From the NCBI GenBank assembly GCA_964429005.1, contig CAYSAJ010000001.1:100307-164306 (forward strand): DNA of 64,000 nucleotides, written 5' to 3'. Positions 32,472 to 41,392 of the stretch are shown here, piece by piece; the first letter of the stretch is position 1; each line of letters starts with the position of its first letter. The notes under the pieces were generated by a model. It saw nothing but the letters and a program-made list of their open reading frames with translations, was not told where the DNA came from and did no database searches. The stretch is from JACRBE01 sp964429005. GTDB taxonomy: Bacteria; Chlamydiota; Chlamydiia; Chlamydiales; JACRBE01. The position numbers and the translations under genes are program-made.

Positions 32472-34250
32472 ATGGCATCTTCACTTCGATCTTTTGCATC
32501 AACTGCTGAGGCAGCACCCTCTCATGAATTTTTTAGCCATCTTTTTTCCCGGATGGGATTACATGATGTGGTCACTGCAATGACCCCCACAGCTGGAGGA
32601 ATCGATGTTCTAGGGTCCTTTAAAGCTTTATTCCGATCAGAGCTAGCCCCGTATGGTAGAATGGCCACGATCATTTCCCTTATCTTTGAAAGAAACGTTC
32701 CAAAAACAAAGTCTTATCTTAGCACACATCCAGACAAAGCTCGAAAAGAGATAAACTCCATTTTTTCAGGAAGAAGATTAAACCCTCTTCAAATCGCTCT
32801 GATGCTGGACGCTCATGAAATAGCAACCGTAATTGCTGAAAGTGGTCTATGGTATGATATTGATTCTAGAGATTCTTCAGGCAATAACACTCTTCACCTT
32901 CTCGCCATGACTGTTCATACTGCTGCTCTCAGAGAATTAATAATAAGTAAAGGAGTTGATCGATCGGCAGTCAATCTAAGGAGAGGAACTCCTGACGACT
33001 TATTTCGACTCACTGAAGCAATCCCAGATGCCAGACCCCCAACTTTCTTCTTTAAGCCGACTCCAGAAGCTAGCGTTGAAGAGAGAAGCGCTGAAGATTT
33101 TAGCCGTCTCACTAGAGCTAGGCTTTTAACCAGAACCGTAACAACACCGGCAGCTCTGTTTATGGACTGGCTCAGCACCGCGCCATCAGATCTTCCTGAC
33201 CCTAAAGCGCCTCTCCCAGAAGTTTATCGAACTCTATTAGAAAGCATCGAAAGATACCATGCATCCTCCCCAAGAGTTTACTTGCAACCTCATCCGGTAA
33301 CAGGTCTCAGCGTCTACGCTCTAGGGGACATACCTGTTGGAGAAGTGGTCTGTCAATTTGAAGCAGTTTATTGCGCAGATGTAAACGTAGAGCATGCTAC
33401 AAGACAAGCAGACAAAGTAGCAGCAGGTGGCGGCGCGGCCACTCCCACTCAATATTCAAACCCATCGGGCTATGCTGAGGAAGAGCGCGGCCTCGGCCCC
33501 ATGATAGACGACGGACTTCCCAATTGTAAAATGTTCAACCTCCCCAATCTTACTGGGCTTCCTCTAACAACCTATCTGATTGCCATAACGCACATTAAGG
33601 CAGGCGACCACGTTATGTATGATTATGCAAATGATTTTAGCTTAAAATATCAAAAATCTTACCCCCTCAGAAGAGAGGAGTTGGAGAGGCTAGCTAGCGA
33701 GTTTGCAGCTTCTGGAAAAACTCTGACCACATGTTTAATGGATCCCGCCTTTGGTGTTGATGAAGACATCAAAAAGCTATTCCCTGAAAGTCTTTTCTTA
33801 TTTTTGCTCAGGACTCCCGCTTCTCTATTGTACCTCGCCTCTTCATATCCACCAAAAATCAAAAAAGGTGCAAATAAAACATCAATCCATGAAATGCATG
33901 ATTTGATCTCAAAAACTTTAAGCCACCGTGACCTTCCTGATCTTGTTGTCCCAAAAAATCCAGATTTTGCTAAAAAACCTGCTCAGCTCCTTAAGCTTTT
34001 AGGGAATTGGTGCGCAGCCTTTGATAAATTAAGCTCTGATGAGCAAGCTCGATTCCTTCCTGTTCTTTTAAACAACTTGAAAGCGGCTAGCCTTGGAAGA
34101 AATTACGAAACTATCACTCGGGTTTTAGTGATGCAAGCTATCGCCATGAGCAAGGGAGAAATTCCTAGTCTTGAGCCCATAGCCCCCTCTTTGGCAGTTG
34201 AAAGAGCGGCAGGTGGATCGGGAGCCAGCGCAGGGGCTGGATCGGCCTGA
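32472..34250 (+). CDS. Ankyrin and SET-domain protein, putative effector methyltransferase
   Basis: 592 residues. Ankyrin-like helix pairs at about 102-160 (RRLNPLQIALMLDAHEIATV; GNNTLHLLAMTVHTAALREL). A SET-like domain follows at about 265-390: VTGLSVYALGDIPVGEVVCQFEA, MIDDGLPNCKMFNLP in place of the (N/R)HS..PN motif, and IKAGDHVMYDYANDF matching GEELxxDY. SET proteins methylate lysines using SAM; secreted chlamydial examples (NUE) modify histones. The altered NHS motif leaves activity uncertain. The C-terminus ends in a Gly/Ala-rich tail (GGSGASAGAGSA). No signal peptide; T3SS export is an inference. Confidence 0.7.
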   Translation: MASSLRSFASTAEAAPSHEFFSHLFSRMGLHDVVTAMTPTAGGIDVLGSFKALFRSELAPYGRMATIISLIFERNVPKTKSYLSTHPDKARKEINSIFSGRRLNPLQIALMLDAHEIATVIAESGLWYDIDSRDSSGNNTLHLLAMTVHTAALRELIISKGVDRSAVNLRRGTPDDLFRLTEAIPDARPPTFFFKPTPEASVEERSAEDFSRLTRARLLTRTVTTPAALFMDWLSTAPSDLPDPKAPLPEVYRTLLESIERYHASSPRVYLQPHPVTGLSVYALGDIPVGEVVCQFEAVYCADVNVEHATRQADKVAAGGGAATPTQYSNPSGYAEEERGLGPMIDDGLPNCKMFNLPNLTGLPLTTYLIAITHIKAGDHVMYDYANDFSLKYQKSYPLRREELERLASEFAASGKTLTTCLMDPAFGVDEDIKKLFPESLFLFLLRTPASLLYLASSYPPKIKKGANKTSIHEMHDLISKTLSHRDLPDLVVPKNPDFAKKPAQLLKLLGNWCAAFDKLSSDEQARFLPVLLNNLKAASLGRNYETITRVLVMQAIAMSKGEIPSLEPIAPSLAVERAAGGSGASAGAGSA

Positions 34251-34271
34251 TTCATCCAGTTAAGATGAATC
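34249..34271 (+). terminator. Weak hairpin after SET gene
   Basis: GATTCATC / GATGAATC arms with 7-base loop overlapping the stop codon; only a short pyrimidine-rich sequence follows. Confidence 0.35.
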
Positions 34272-34312
34272 GCTCCTTGTAAATTATTTCCTATTCATCT
34301 ACATGATGAAGT

Positions 34313-35677
34313 ATGAGAAACTATTACTATTTATTGATGGCCTTTGTGGCCGCCTTATCTGGCATCCTTTTTGGGTACGATACAGGTGTAATGTCTGGGG
34401 CAATATTATTTGTAGGGAAAGATTTTGATCTAACACCTACCACAAATGGTATTGTCATGGGTGGAGTTCTATTTGGCGCTTTTATCGGCGCTATCTTCAG
34501 TGGACGCATCACTGATTATTTTGGACGTAAAAAACTGCTAATAGCTAGCGCAATCATCTTTATGCTTGGCGCAGTAGGTACAGCTTTAGCTCCAACCATC
34601 CCCATTTTGATTCTAGGGCGCATTGTTATCGGTCTCGCGATCGGCGTCGCCTCCTATGCAGCTCCCCTATATATTTCAGAAATTGCTCCTAAAAGAAAAC
34701 GTGGCGCTCTTGTTGCCCTAAATCAGCTCGCGATTAGCATCGGTATTTTACTCTCTTATATTGTGGATTATTATTGCTCCATTTATGGCGCTTGGCGATG
34801 GATGCTGGGGCTTGGTTTCATTCCAGGCCTTTGCCTATTTATCGGCATGCTTTATCTCCCCGACTCTCCAAGATGGATCTTGTCCAAAGGATGGGCCGCT
34901 CAGGCTCGTAAGACACTTCAAAAAATCAGGGGTCCCCACGCAAACATCGATGCTGAGATCGAATCCATCCAAGAAACACTTAAGCAAGAAAAACACACGA
35001 AGTGGCATTTTATCTTTTCTAAAACAGTGAGACCAGTGCTTTGGATTGGATTTGCTTTAGCTTTCATCCAGCAAGTAACAGGCATCAATACCATTTTATA
35101 TTACGCACCAACGATTTTGCATATGGCAGGATTTGGCTCAGCCACAACTTCGATCCTTGCGACAATGGGTATCGGGGTGGTTTTTGTTGTCTTCACGATT
35201 GTCTCGCTCCCTTTAATTGATCACTGGGGACGAAGACCTCTCCTTCTTTTAGGACTGATTGGGATGGCTCTTTCTCTAGGGATTCTTTCTTATCTATTTA
35301 AGGACTCGATGGAAATTGAGGGATCGATGCATTGGGTTGCACTTAGCAGTATGCTCCTTTACATCGCCTGCTTTGCTTTTAGCTTAGGTCCTATTATGTG
35401 GCTCATGATCGCTGAAATCTATCCTCTCAGAATCAGAGGCACGGGGGCAAGTCTTGCCACCTGCGTGAACTGGGCCAGCAACTTTTTAGTGACAGTCACA
35501 TTTTTGAATCTCGTGAAATTTGCGGGAGCTAGCGGCGCTTTTGCAACTTATATGATCTTTAGCATCGCTTCCCTTTTCTTCATTTACTTCCTCGTTCCTG
35601 AAACGAAAGGTGTTTCTCTAGAAGAAATTGAAAACAACTTATTTGCCAAGAAACCTTGGCGCAAACTAGGAAAATAA
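34313..35677 (+). CDS. Sugar porter (MFS), likely D-xylose/H+ symporter
   Basis: 454 residues with 12 transmembrane helices of the sugar porter subfamily (XylE/GalP/GLUT-like). Diagnostic motifs: GRITDYFGRKK (about 64), PDSPRWILSKG, the substrate-site segment FIQQVTGINTILYYAPTI (about 255), DHWGRRPLLLLG, and VPETKGVSLEEIE at the end. Xylose specificity is inferred from xylA lying 16 bases downstream and xylB beyond it; galactose, glucose or arabinose cannot be excluded. Ribosome binding site GATGAAG before the ATG. Confidence 0.88.
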   Translation: MRNYYYLLMAFVAALSGILFGYDTGVMSGAILFVGKDFDLTPTTNGIVMGGVLFGAFIGAIFSGRITDYFGRKKLLIASAIIFMLGAVGTALAPTIPILILGRIVIGLAIGVASYAAPLYISEIAPKRKRGALVALNQLAISIGILLSYIVDYYCSIYGAWRWMLGLGFIPGLCLFIGMLYLPDSPRWILSKGWAAQARKTLQKIRGPHANIDAEIESIQETLKQEKHTKWHFIFSKTVRPVLWIGFALAFIQQVTGINTILYYAPTILHMAGFGSATTSILATMGIGVVFVVFTIVSLPLIDHWGRRPLLLLGLIGMALSLGILSYLFKDSMEIEGSMHWVALSSMLLYIACFAFSLGPIMWLMIAEIYPLRIRGTGASLATCVNWASNFLVTVTFLNLVKFAGASGAFATYMIFSIASLFFIYFLVPETKGVSLEEIENNLFAKKPWRKLGK

Positions 35678-35693
35678 TAACAAAGAGAGTCCT

Positions 35694-36926
35694 ATGAGCT
35701 TTTTTCCCCACATATCCCCTGTTAAATATCGTTATTATGATCCCAAGAAAAAAGTGCTGGGCAAAACGATGGAAGAGCACCTCCGCTTTGCAGTATGCTT
35801 TTGGCACTCCTTTTGCTGGGAAGGGGTAGATATGTTCGGCCAGCCCACCTTCGACCGCTCATGGCTGCGTTCCCCTGAAGATAAAATTCATGCGGGCTTT
35901 GAGTTTTTAGAAAAGCTCGGCCTTAAATACTACACCTTCCACGATGTCGACGTTGCTCCTCCTGGAACGCTCCGAAAAATGGCTGAGCTTCTCGCTAAAG
36001 AAATGGATAGAACACACATCGAGCTCCTCTGGGGAACGGCAAACCTTACAGGGCATCCTCGCTTTATGGCGGGTGCCTCTACAAACCCAGATCCTGAGGT
36101 TTTTGCTAAAGCTGTATTTCAGGTGAAAGAAGCCCTCGATGTGACCCATCAACTCAGAGGTCATAATTATGTCCTTTGGGGAGGTCGAGAAGGTTATGAA
36201 ACACTACTCAATACAGATCTGCGTCAAGAACTAGATCAGTATGGTAGATTTCTTTCTATGCTCGCTGACTACAAACACAAGATTGGTTTTAAGGGAACTC
36301 TCCTGATTGAACCAAAACCTTGCGAGCCCATGAAGCACATGTATGATTTCGACTGCGCAACAGCGTTTGCATTCCTTCAAAAATATGGCCTTGAAAACGA
36401 ATATAAAATGAATATTGAAGCGAACCACGCTACACTAGCAGGGCATACTTTCTCTCATGAGGTCGCTTACTCTTTGGCTTATGGTATTTTTGGCAGCATC
36501 GATGCCAACCAAGGAGATTATCTCCTCGGGTGGGATACTGACAACTTCCCCACTGATTTAACAGAGTACACCTACGCCATGTACTTGATTCTTCAGCATG
36601 GAGGGTTTAAAACAGGAGGAATGAACTTTGATGCAAAACTTCGTCGTCAAAGCATCGACCTTCAAGATCTTTTCGACGCTCATGTGAATGGTATCGAAAC
36701 CCTTTCTAAAGCTCTTTTAGATGCCGCAGCCCTTATCGAGGAAGGTAAGCTTGATCATTTCATGATAGATCGCTACAAAAACTGGAAAAGTGGTCTTGGG
36801 CAAAAGATCCTTAAAGGGGAAATGACTTTTGAGGAAATTGCGAAACATGGTGAAAAAGCCCATGAGCCCAAGCTCCACTCAGGCCGTCAAGAATGGCTTG
36901 AAGGTGTAGTGAAGAAAATCTGCTAA
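35694..36926 (+). CDS. xylA: Xylose isomerase
   Basis: 410 residues. Converts D-xylose to D-xylulose. Active-site residues seen: His/Asp in YYTFHDVDV (about 80), WGTANLTGHPRFMAGASTNP (about 107), metal ligands in EPKPCEPMKH (about 205), NIEANHATLAGHTFSHE (about 240), and GSIDANQGD..LGWDTDNFP (about 265). The KYRYYDPKKKVLGKTMEEHLRF N-terminal segment is of the class II type found in Bacteroides, anaerobic fungi and plants. It is in one unit with the sugar porter and its stop overlaps that of convergent xylB by 4 bases. Confidence 0.95.
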   Translation: MSFFPHISPVKYRYYDPKKKVLGKTMEEHLRFAVCFWHSFCWEGVDMFGQPTFDRSWLRSPEDKIHAGFEFLEKLGLKYYTFHDVDVAPPGTLRKMAELLAKEMDRTHIELLWGTANLTGHPRFMAGASTNPDPEVFAKAVFQVKEALDVTHQLRGHNYVLWGGREGYETLLNTDLRQELDQYGRFLSMLADYKHKIGFKGTLLIEPKPCEPMKHMYDFDCATAFAFLQKYGLENEYKMNIEANHATLAGHTFSHEVAYSLAYGIFGSIDANQGDYLLGWDTDNFPTDLTEYTYAMYLILQHGGFKTGGMNFDAKLRRQSIDLQDLFDAHVNGIETLSKALLDAAALIEEGKLDHFMIDRYKNWKSGLGQKILKGEMTFEEIAKHGEKAHEPKLHSGRQEWLEGVVKKIC

Positions 36927-38494
36927 CTCAGAGCTTTTTTCTCACAAATTTGATATTTGTGCATGAGCTCATCGTAAGTTTTGCGATGAGCTAAATTTGG
37001 ATAGACGTGGTCTTTGATACCCTGCTCGGCGAAGTCTGCAACGATCTCTTCCCATGTGTGAGGCTTTTTCGTATGCTGATAATATCCATATACAGCTGTA
37101 AAACAAGCGCCAAGTGCTGTGCTTTTTTGAATATCGCTTGAGAGAATCTCACAATGGTGAATGTCGGCTAAGATCTGCAAAATGGGAACGTGATGAGAAA
37201 CGCCTCCCGTTACATAGATTCTTTTAGGTTTAATTTTCATCCAATCTGAATGAAGGAGCATCGACATCATTTGCGCTTCAATCATCGCTCTGCAATTTGC
37301 GGCCACATCCATCTCCTGAAGATCAAAACGATGAAGCCCTGGATTTAGCACTTTCGGAACAATCTCTGCTTCAAAATAAGGAAGAAGGATTCCTCCTTCA
37401 TTTCCAGGATTTGTCGAAAGAAGCGCAGCATCAAATTCATCCCAGTTGATTCCGTAGGTGTTTCTAAGCTTTTCGATCGCCAAAGCGCCGTTAATAAAAC
37501 AATTGAGGGTCATATAGTCCCCCGTAGGAGCAACAAAAAGATGCCCTTCTCCCTGAGGATCTACTTGGGGTTTTGTCAAATATCCAAAATAAGTAAAGCT
37601 TGTGCCTAAGCTCACTGCAACGCTACCTTCCTGCACAAGACCAAGACCGACAATACTACTTGGATTGTCTCCTGTCCACGGAAGGACTAAAGCCTTTTTA
37701 TTCACCCCATACTTTTTGACAAAATAGGAACTTACATTTCCGATCACTTCCCACGAAGGGGCAAGATGAGGGAGCTTTTCTAAAAGATGGGGAGCTGTAG
37801 CATTCAAAGCTTCAGGGCTCCAAGATTTCGTCCTGATATCCATAAGGTTCATCCCAGATCCATCTCCATGATCGATAGGAGCCACTTTGCCCGAAAGAAC
37901 AGATGCTAAAAAAGAGCTGACCAGGCAAATATGCTTGGTTGAATCGTATTTTTCTTTTTCCTGCTTATAAAATTTTCGGATCTGAGGGCCGGTAAACCTC
38001 TCAAAGGGTGCTGAACCTGTAACTTCAATCACATGCTTTTTCCCTCTCATGGCATGAGCAATCTCCTCACACTCTTCACTTGTAGAAGAATCCATCCAGA
38101 TTGGGGCTGTTACTCTTGAAAAACAATCTTTTAGATTTGCGGGAAGAGTTTTAAAAGGATTGAGATGAGCTAAGGCCTCAGAAAAATTTTCATTCAAATA
38201 AACAGATCCATGTTGCTGCGCAGATCCTGAAATCGCTGCAATATTTTCAAGAGGGATTCCCTGCTCTTTCATTTGAAAAAACAGAAGGTCTAACGCTTCA
38301 AGCCACATCAGAGGATGACTGTGGACAATAAGAGGATCCTCATGGCGAAGTGTCCCTTTATGTGTTTTGTAATGGGGAAAAGTGCGATCAAAATTGAGGG
38401 AAGCCTCAAAAACAACTTTTTTGTGTACAAAGTCGATCACGACTGCAGAAAGACTTTGCGTACTACAGTCGATGCCTAAAAATAAAGATCCCAT
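36923..38494 (-). CDS. xylB: Xylulokinase, eukaryote-like XYLB type
   Basis: 523 residues from the ATG at 38494 (MGSLFLGIDCSTQSLSAVVI). An FGGY kinase making xylulose 5-phosphate, which enters the pentose phosphate pathway. The sequence follows the XYLB/XKS1 subgroup as I recall human XYLB: SGSAQQHGSVY, APIWMDSSTSEEC, ERFTGPQIRKFY, LVSSFLASVLSGKVAPIDHG, DGSGMNLMDI, then the catalytic-base segment WTGDNPSSIVGLG and VSLGTSFTYFGYL. Length (about 520) also fits that subgroup better than E. coli XylB (484). It is convergent with xylA, so it has its own promoter, shared divergently with the 38557 gene. Confidence 0.93.
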   Translation of the reverse strand: MGSLFLGIDCSTQSLSAVVIDFVHKKVVFEASLNFDRTFPHYKTHKGTLRHEDPLIVHSHPLMWLEALDLLFFQMKEQGIPLENIAAISGSAQQHGSVYLNENFSEALAHLNPFKTLPANLKDCFSRVTAPIWMDSSTSEECEEIAHAMRGKKHVIEVTGSAPFERFTGPQIRKFYKQEKEKYDSTKHICLVSSFLASVLSGKVAPIDHGDGSGMNLMDIRTKSWSPEALNATAPHLLEKLPHLAPSWEVIGNVSSYFVKKYGVNKKALVLPWTGDNPSSIVGLGLVQEGSVAVSLGTSFTYFGYLTKPQVDPQGEGHLFVAPTGDYMTLNCFINGALAIEKLRNTYGINWDEFDAALLSTNPGNEGGILLPYFEAEIVPKVLNPGLHRFDLQEMDVAANCRAMIEAQMMSMLLHSDWMKIKPKRIYVTGGVSHHVPILQILADIHHCEILSSDIQKSTALGACFTAVYGYYQHTKKPHTWEEIVADFAEQGIKDHVYPNLAHRKTYDELMHKYQICEKKALS

Positions 38495-38556
38495 AATTTC
38501 TCTATTCCACAAAGGAACTTTTTGGTCTAATTCCTTTTTTTAAGAAAGGAGCAATC

Positions 38557-39330
38557 ATGTTTTCAACCTTCATCGATCTTTCTATCCCCATCGAAAACAA
38601 CCTCTATTCAGATCCACCCACTATGCTTCCTAAAATCACCTATACCAATCATCAGCAAAGCATACCTCAAATGATTGGTTTTTTTCCTGGTCTAACACAG
38701 CATGATTTACCTGATGAAGAAGCATGGGCCGTTGAGCATATTCAGCTCTCTACCCATAATGGCACACACCTTGATGCTCCTTACCATTTTGCTTCAACGA
38801 TGGACAAAGGAAAAAGAGCCTTGACGATCGATGAGGTCCCTCTAGATTGGTGCTTTAGACCGGGTGTAAAACTTGATTTTCGTCATTTTCCAGATGGATA
38901 TGTAGTGACAGCAAAAGAGATTAAAAATGAATTAGAGAGGATTGACTACAAGATAAAACCTTATGACATTGTCCTTGTGAACACAAGAGCCGGAATGCTC
39001 TATGGTGAGCCAGAATATCTTTCTTCAGGTTGTGGAATAGGAAGAGATGCTACTTTATACCTCCTTAAAAAAGGGGTCCGGATCACGGGCACTGATGCTT
39101 GGAGCTGGGATGCTCCTTTCATTCACACCGCAAACAAATATAGGGAAGAAAAAGACCCCTCCATCATCTGGGAGGGGCATAAAGCGGGCAGAGAGCTTCC
39201 ATTTTGTCATTTAGAAAAACTCCATCAGCTTGAAAAGCTACCTTCTCATGGATTCATAGTATGCTGCTTCCCTGTTAAAATCAAAGCAGCATCTGCTGGA
39301 TGGACACGCGCTGTAGCACTAATCCCTTAG
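38557..39330 (+). CDS. Cyclase-family (kynurenine formamidase-like) hydrolase
   Basis: 257 residues of the metal-dependent cyclase family (PF04199): N-terminal FIDLSIPIENNLYSDPP, the metal motif STHNGTHLDAPYHF (about 65-78; HxGTHxDxPxHF with H/N variation at the first His), DIVLVNTRAG, and GCGIGRDATLYLLKKGVRITGTDAW. Members include kynurenine formamidase, isatin hydrolase and polyketide cyclases. Substrate here unknown. AAAGGAG gives a strong ribosome binding site. It is divergent from xylB; a link to xylose metabolism is not evident. Confidence 0.82.
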   Translation: MFSTFIDLSIPIENNLYSDPPTMLPKITYTNHQQSIPQMIGFFPGLTQHDLPDEEAWAVEHIQLSTHNGTHLDAPYHFASTMDKGKRALTIDEVPLDWCFRPGVKLDFRHFPDGYVVTAKEIKNELERIDYKIKPYDIVLVNTRAGMLYGEPEYLSSGCGIGRDATLYLLKKGVRITGTDAWSWDAPFIHTANKYREEKDPSIIWEGHKAGRELPFCHLEKLHQLEKLPSHGFIVCCFPVKIKAASAGWTRAVALIP

Positions 39331-39331
39331 A

Positions 39332-39850
39332 TCAATGGAGAGAATGTCTCCTAGGGGCTCCTTGAGAGTGAGAAATTGATTCTATTGTCTTTGTTAACTT
39401 TTCGTAAAAGGCGATTTCTGCCCCAGCAAGCTTTTGATAGCGACGATGCTGAGCTTCAATGCTAGAAAGAGTCATTCCGAGTAAAGTGAATATAGCCGCA
39501 AATGTCGCTACATCATATAAAAATGCACTGCAAAAGGGGTGGGCTTCCACTTTTCTAGTAATAACTAATCCACAAAGACTTTTTGCGCTGAAGTAGATGA
39601 GAGCGAGCGAAGCGATCTTTATCAATTGTGGATATTTGTTATACAAGATATCTTTTTGAATCTGGGCAAGATTTCTATAAGCGATGAAACGCCCTAATCT
39701 ATATCTATGAGCAATATCCCCTGAAATTGATCCTGAATTTTTAAGAAGTGTAATTTGTTGCGCCATAGTTTTTTCAAGATTTTCCATCTGAGCTAATGAA
39801 GGGCTTAAAAAATGATGATGTAAAACGGTGGTTAGTTTGCTAGCGTCCAT
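39332..39850 (-). CDS. Membrane hypothetical protein, 172 aa
   Basis: 172 residues, unknown family. A helical N-terminal 80 residues is followed by two hydrophobic segments (about 77-97, LIKIASLALIYFSAKSLCGLVI; about 108-130, AFLYDVATFAAIFTLLGMTL), then a helical basic C-terminus. The hairpin of two close membrane helices is Inc-like. Its stop lies one base from the convergent cyclase gene, and a 16-base AT-only inverted repeat lies 57 bases upstream of its ATG. Confidence 0.55.
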   Translation of the reverse strand: MDASKLTTVLHHHFLSPSLAQMENLEKTMAQQITLLKNSGSISGDIAHRYRLGRFIAYRNLAQIQKDILYNKYPQLIKIASLALIYFSAKSLCGLVITRKVEAHPFCSAFLYDVATFAAIFTLLGMTLSSIEAQHRRYQKLAGAEIAFYEKLTKTIESISHSQGAPRRHSLH

Positions 39851-39906
39851 AAAAACAAAGATTTTTTCGCAGCATTATAACACTAGCAAGGATAAAAAAT
39901 AATGCA

Positions 39907-39941
39907 AGTTTAATATTTAATAAAATATTAAATATTAAACT
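39907..39941. repeat. Perfect AT-rich inverted repeat, 16-base arms
   Basis: Left arm 39907-39922 starts AGTTTAATATT; right arm 39926-39941 ends in its exact complement, separated by AAA. It lies between the minus-strand SDR gene and the minus-strand 39332 gene. On the minus strand a T-rich run follows, so it could end the SDR transcript or act as an operator for the next gene. Confidence 0.7.
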
Positions 39942-39974
39942 AATAACCGCTCCAATTAAAGTGTTTTTAAAAAA

Positions 39975-40856
39975 TCAATTACATAGAGCGCCTTGCATCC
40001 AATCTAGGTAAATATCCCCGTTTAAGTCACGGAGTATTCTTGAAACATCTTTTTCTGCAGCCGAACTTGTCTGATACCGGAGTTTAGGCTTTTCCTCCTG
40101 GGCCACCTGAAAGATAAACCCTGCAATTTCTTCAGGAGTTTGACTTGGGAAAAGCATTTCGGGATGAGCATCCCTTTCCTTAAGCTGATTTCTCAAAGAA
40201 TCTTGAAGATCAGCATAAGGACTGTTCTCCACAGCTTCGCTACCCAGCAAAATATTGAAATGTGTCGTGATATATCCTGGCTCAATAATACTCACATTGA
40301 TGTTCCAAGGAATGAGTTCGATAGCTAAGGCCTCAGACAGCGACTCAATGGCTGCTTTGCTTGCTGAATAAGGGCTACCATAAGGAACTCCAAAAACACC
40401 ATTAGTAGAGCTAATATTAATAATATGACCTTTTTTCTGACTTCTCATATGAGGCAATACAGCCTTAATCATCCGAATAGGAGCCATGAAGTTGACATCC
40501 ATTTGCTCCGCAATCTCTTCCTCTTTTAAGGTCTCTAAGGGACCTGCTAATCCATAACTCGCGTTATTGATGAGCAGATCGATCCTGCCTTCTGTTTCTA
40601 CAACTTTCTGTATGAAGGATCGGACAGATGAAGAATTGGTTATCTCAACTGTCTCGATGTGAAGACCTTCTTCGTAAATCATCATCCGAATAGGGCTTCT
40701 TGTCGTTGCATATACCTCATATCCTTTCTTAGCTAAGAGCTGAGCGGTAGCATATCCCACTCCTCTTGAGCCACCTGTAATAATCGCAACAGGTTTTTCC
40801 CCTCCCATTGCATAGCAAGAAACAAACAGAAAAAACATCCTGGCCCACTTGATCAC
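39975..40856 (-). CDS. Short-chain dehydrogenase with N-terminal signal/anchor
   Basis: 293 residues from a GTG at 40856 supported by AGAGG seven bases upstream. Classical SDR: cofactor site TGGSRGVGYATAQLL (about 27-41), NNASYG (about 105), catalytic Ser in INISSTNG, and YSASKAA (Tyr-x3-Lys, about 157). Substrate not predictable; it resembles the SDR branch that includes 17-beta-HSD- and retinol-dehydrogenase-like enzymes. Unusual is the hydrophobic head (MFFLFVSCYA) before the Rossmann fold, resembling a signal peptide or anchor. An internal ATG at 40808 would remove it but has no ribosome binding site. Confidence 0.83.
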   Translation of the reverse strand: MIKWARMFFLFVSCYAMGGEKPVAIITGGSRGVGYATAQLLAKKGYEVYATTRSPIRMMIYEEGLHIETVEITNSSSVRSFIQKVVETEGRIDLLINNASYGLAGPLETLKEEEIAEQMDVNFMAPIRMIKAVLPHMRSQKKGHIINISSTNGVFGVPYGSPYSASKAAIESLSEALAIELIPWNINVSIIEPGYITTHFNILLGSEAVENSPYADLQDSLRNQLKERDAHPEMLFPSQTPEEIAGFIFQVAQEEKPKLRYQTSSAAEKDVSRILRDLNGDIYLDWMQGALCN

Positions 40857-41048
40857 TAGACTACCTCTTTTGTTTCAAAAGAGAGTAGCACAAACATCAT
40901 CCCTTGTGAGAACTGAATTTCTGTATTTTTCTCGAAAAAACCCTTAATAAATTTAACACCAGCGTTTTAAGAAAAATCTAAAATGAATAAATTTACTTTT
41001 TAATTAAGGATTTGTTAATTCTTAGTTAAGAAACAGGCAAGGTTTGTT

Positions 41049-41387
41049 ATGGATATTAAACGTATCGCAAGTATTGTTCTTATCGTTGTCGGGGCCGGCA
41101 TGATGTATATGGCTCACTACATAAGAGTTGAAGTCAATGAAGGGAAGGGTCAAGTCTCTAGCGCTCAGAAGAAAGTGGACACAGCCAACTCTTTGTTCTC
41201 TCAAAACCAAACAACGAAGAAAATTGGCCAAGGACTTACAAGTCCCATCCAGAAGAGAATTAATGAAGGAAAAGGGCAAATTAGTGATTATGAAAAGCTT
41301 GCAACAGTTCTGAATGTGGCTGGGATCATTTTCGTGATCGGCGGCGCAGGCGCCCTCTTTTTACAAAGAAAAAGAAAACGCTCCTAA
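41049..41387 (+). CDS. Small membrane protein with two TM segments (112 aa)
   Basis: 112 residues. Transmembrane helix at about 6-25 and another at about 83-103, followed by the basic stop-transfer QRKRKRS. Between them lies a polar region in which NEGKGQVS and NEGKGQIS recur (about 30 and 72), an internal imperfect repeat. It resembles DUF3185-like small membrane proteins, but I am not certain of the family. Likely inner-membrane with periplasmic loop. A terminator follows at once. Confidence 0.6.
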   Translation: MDIKRIASIVLIVVGAGMMYMAHYIRVEVNEGKGQVSSAQKKVDTANSLFSQNQTTKKIGQGLTSPIQKRINEGKGQISDYEKLATVLNVAGIIFVIGGAGALFLQRKRKRS

Positions 41388-41392
41388 ATATG

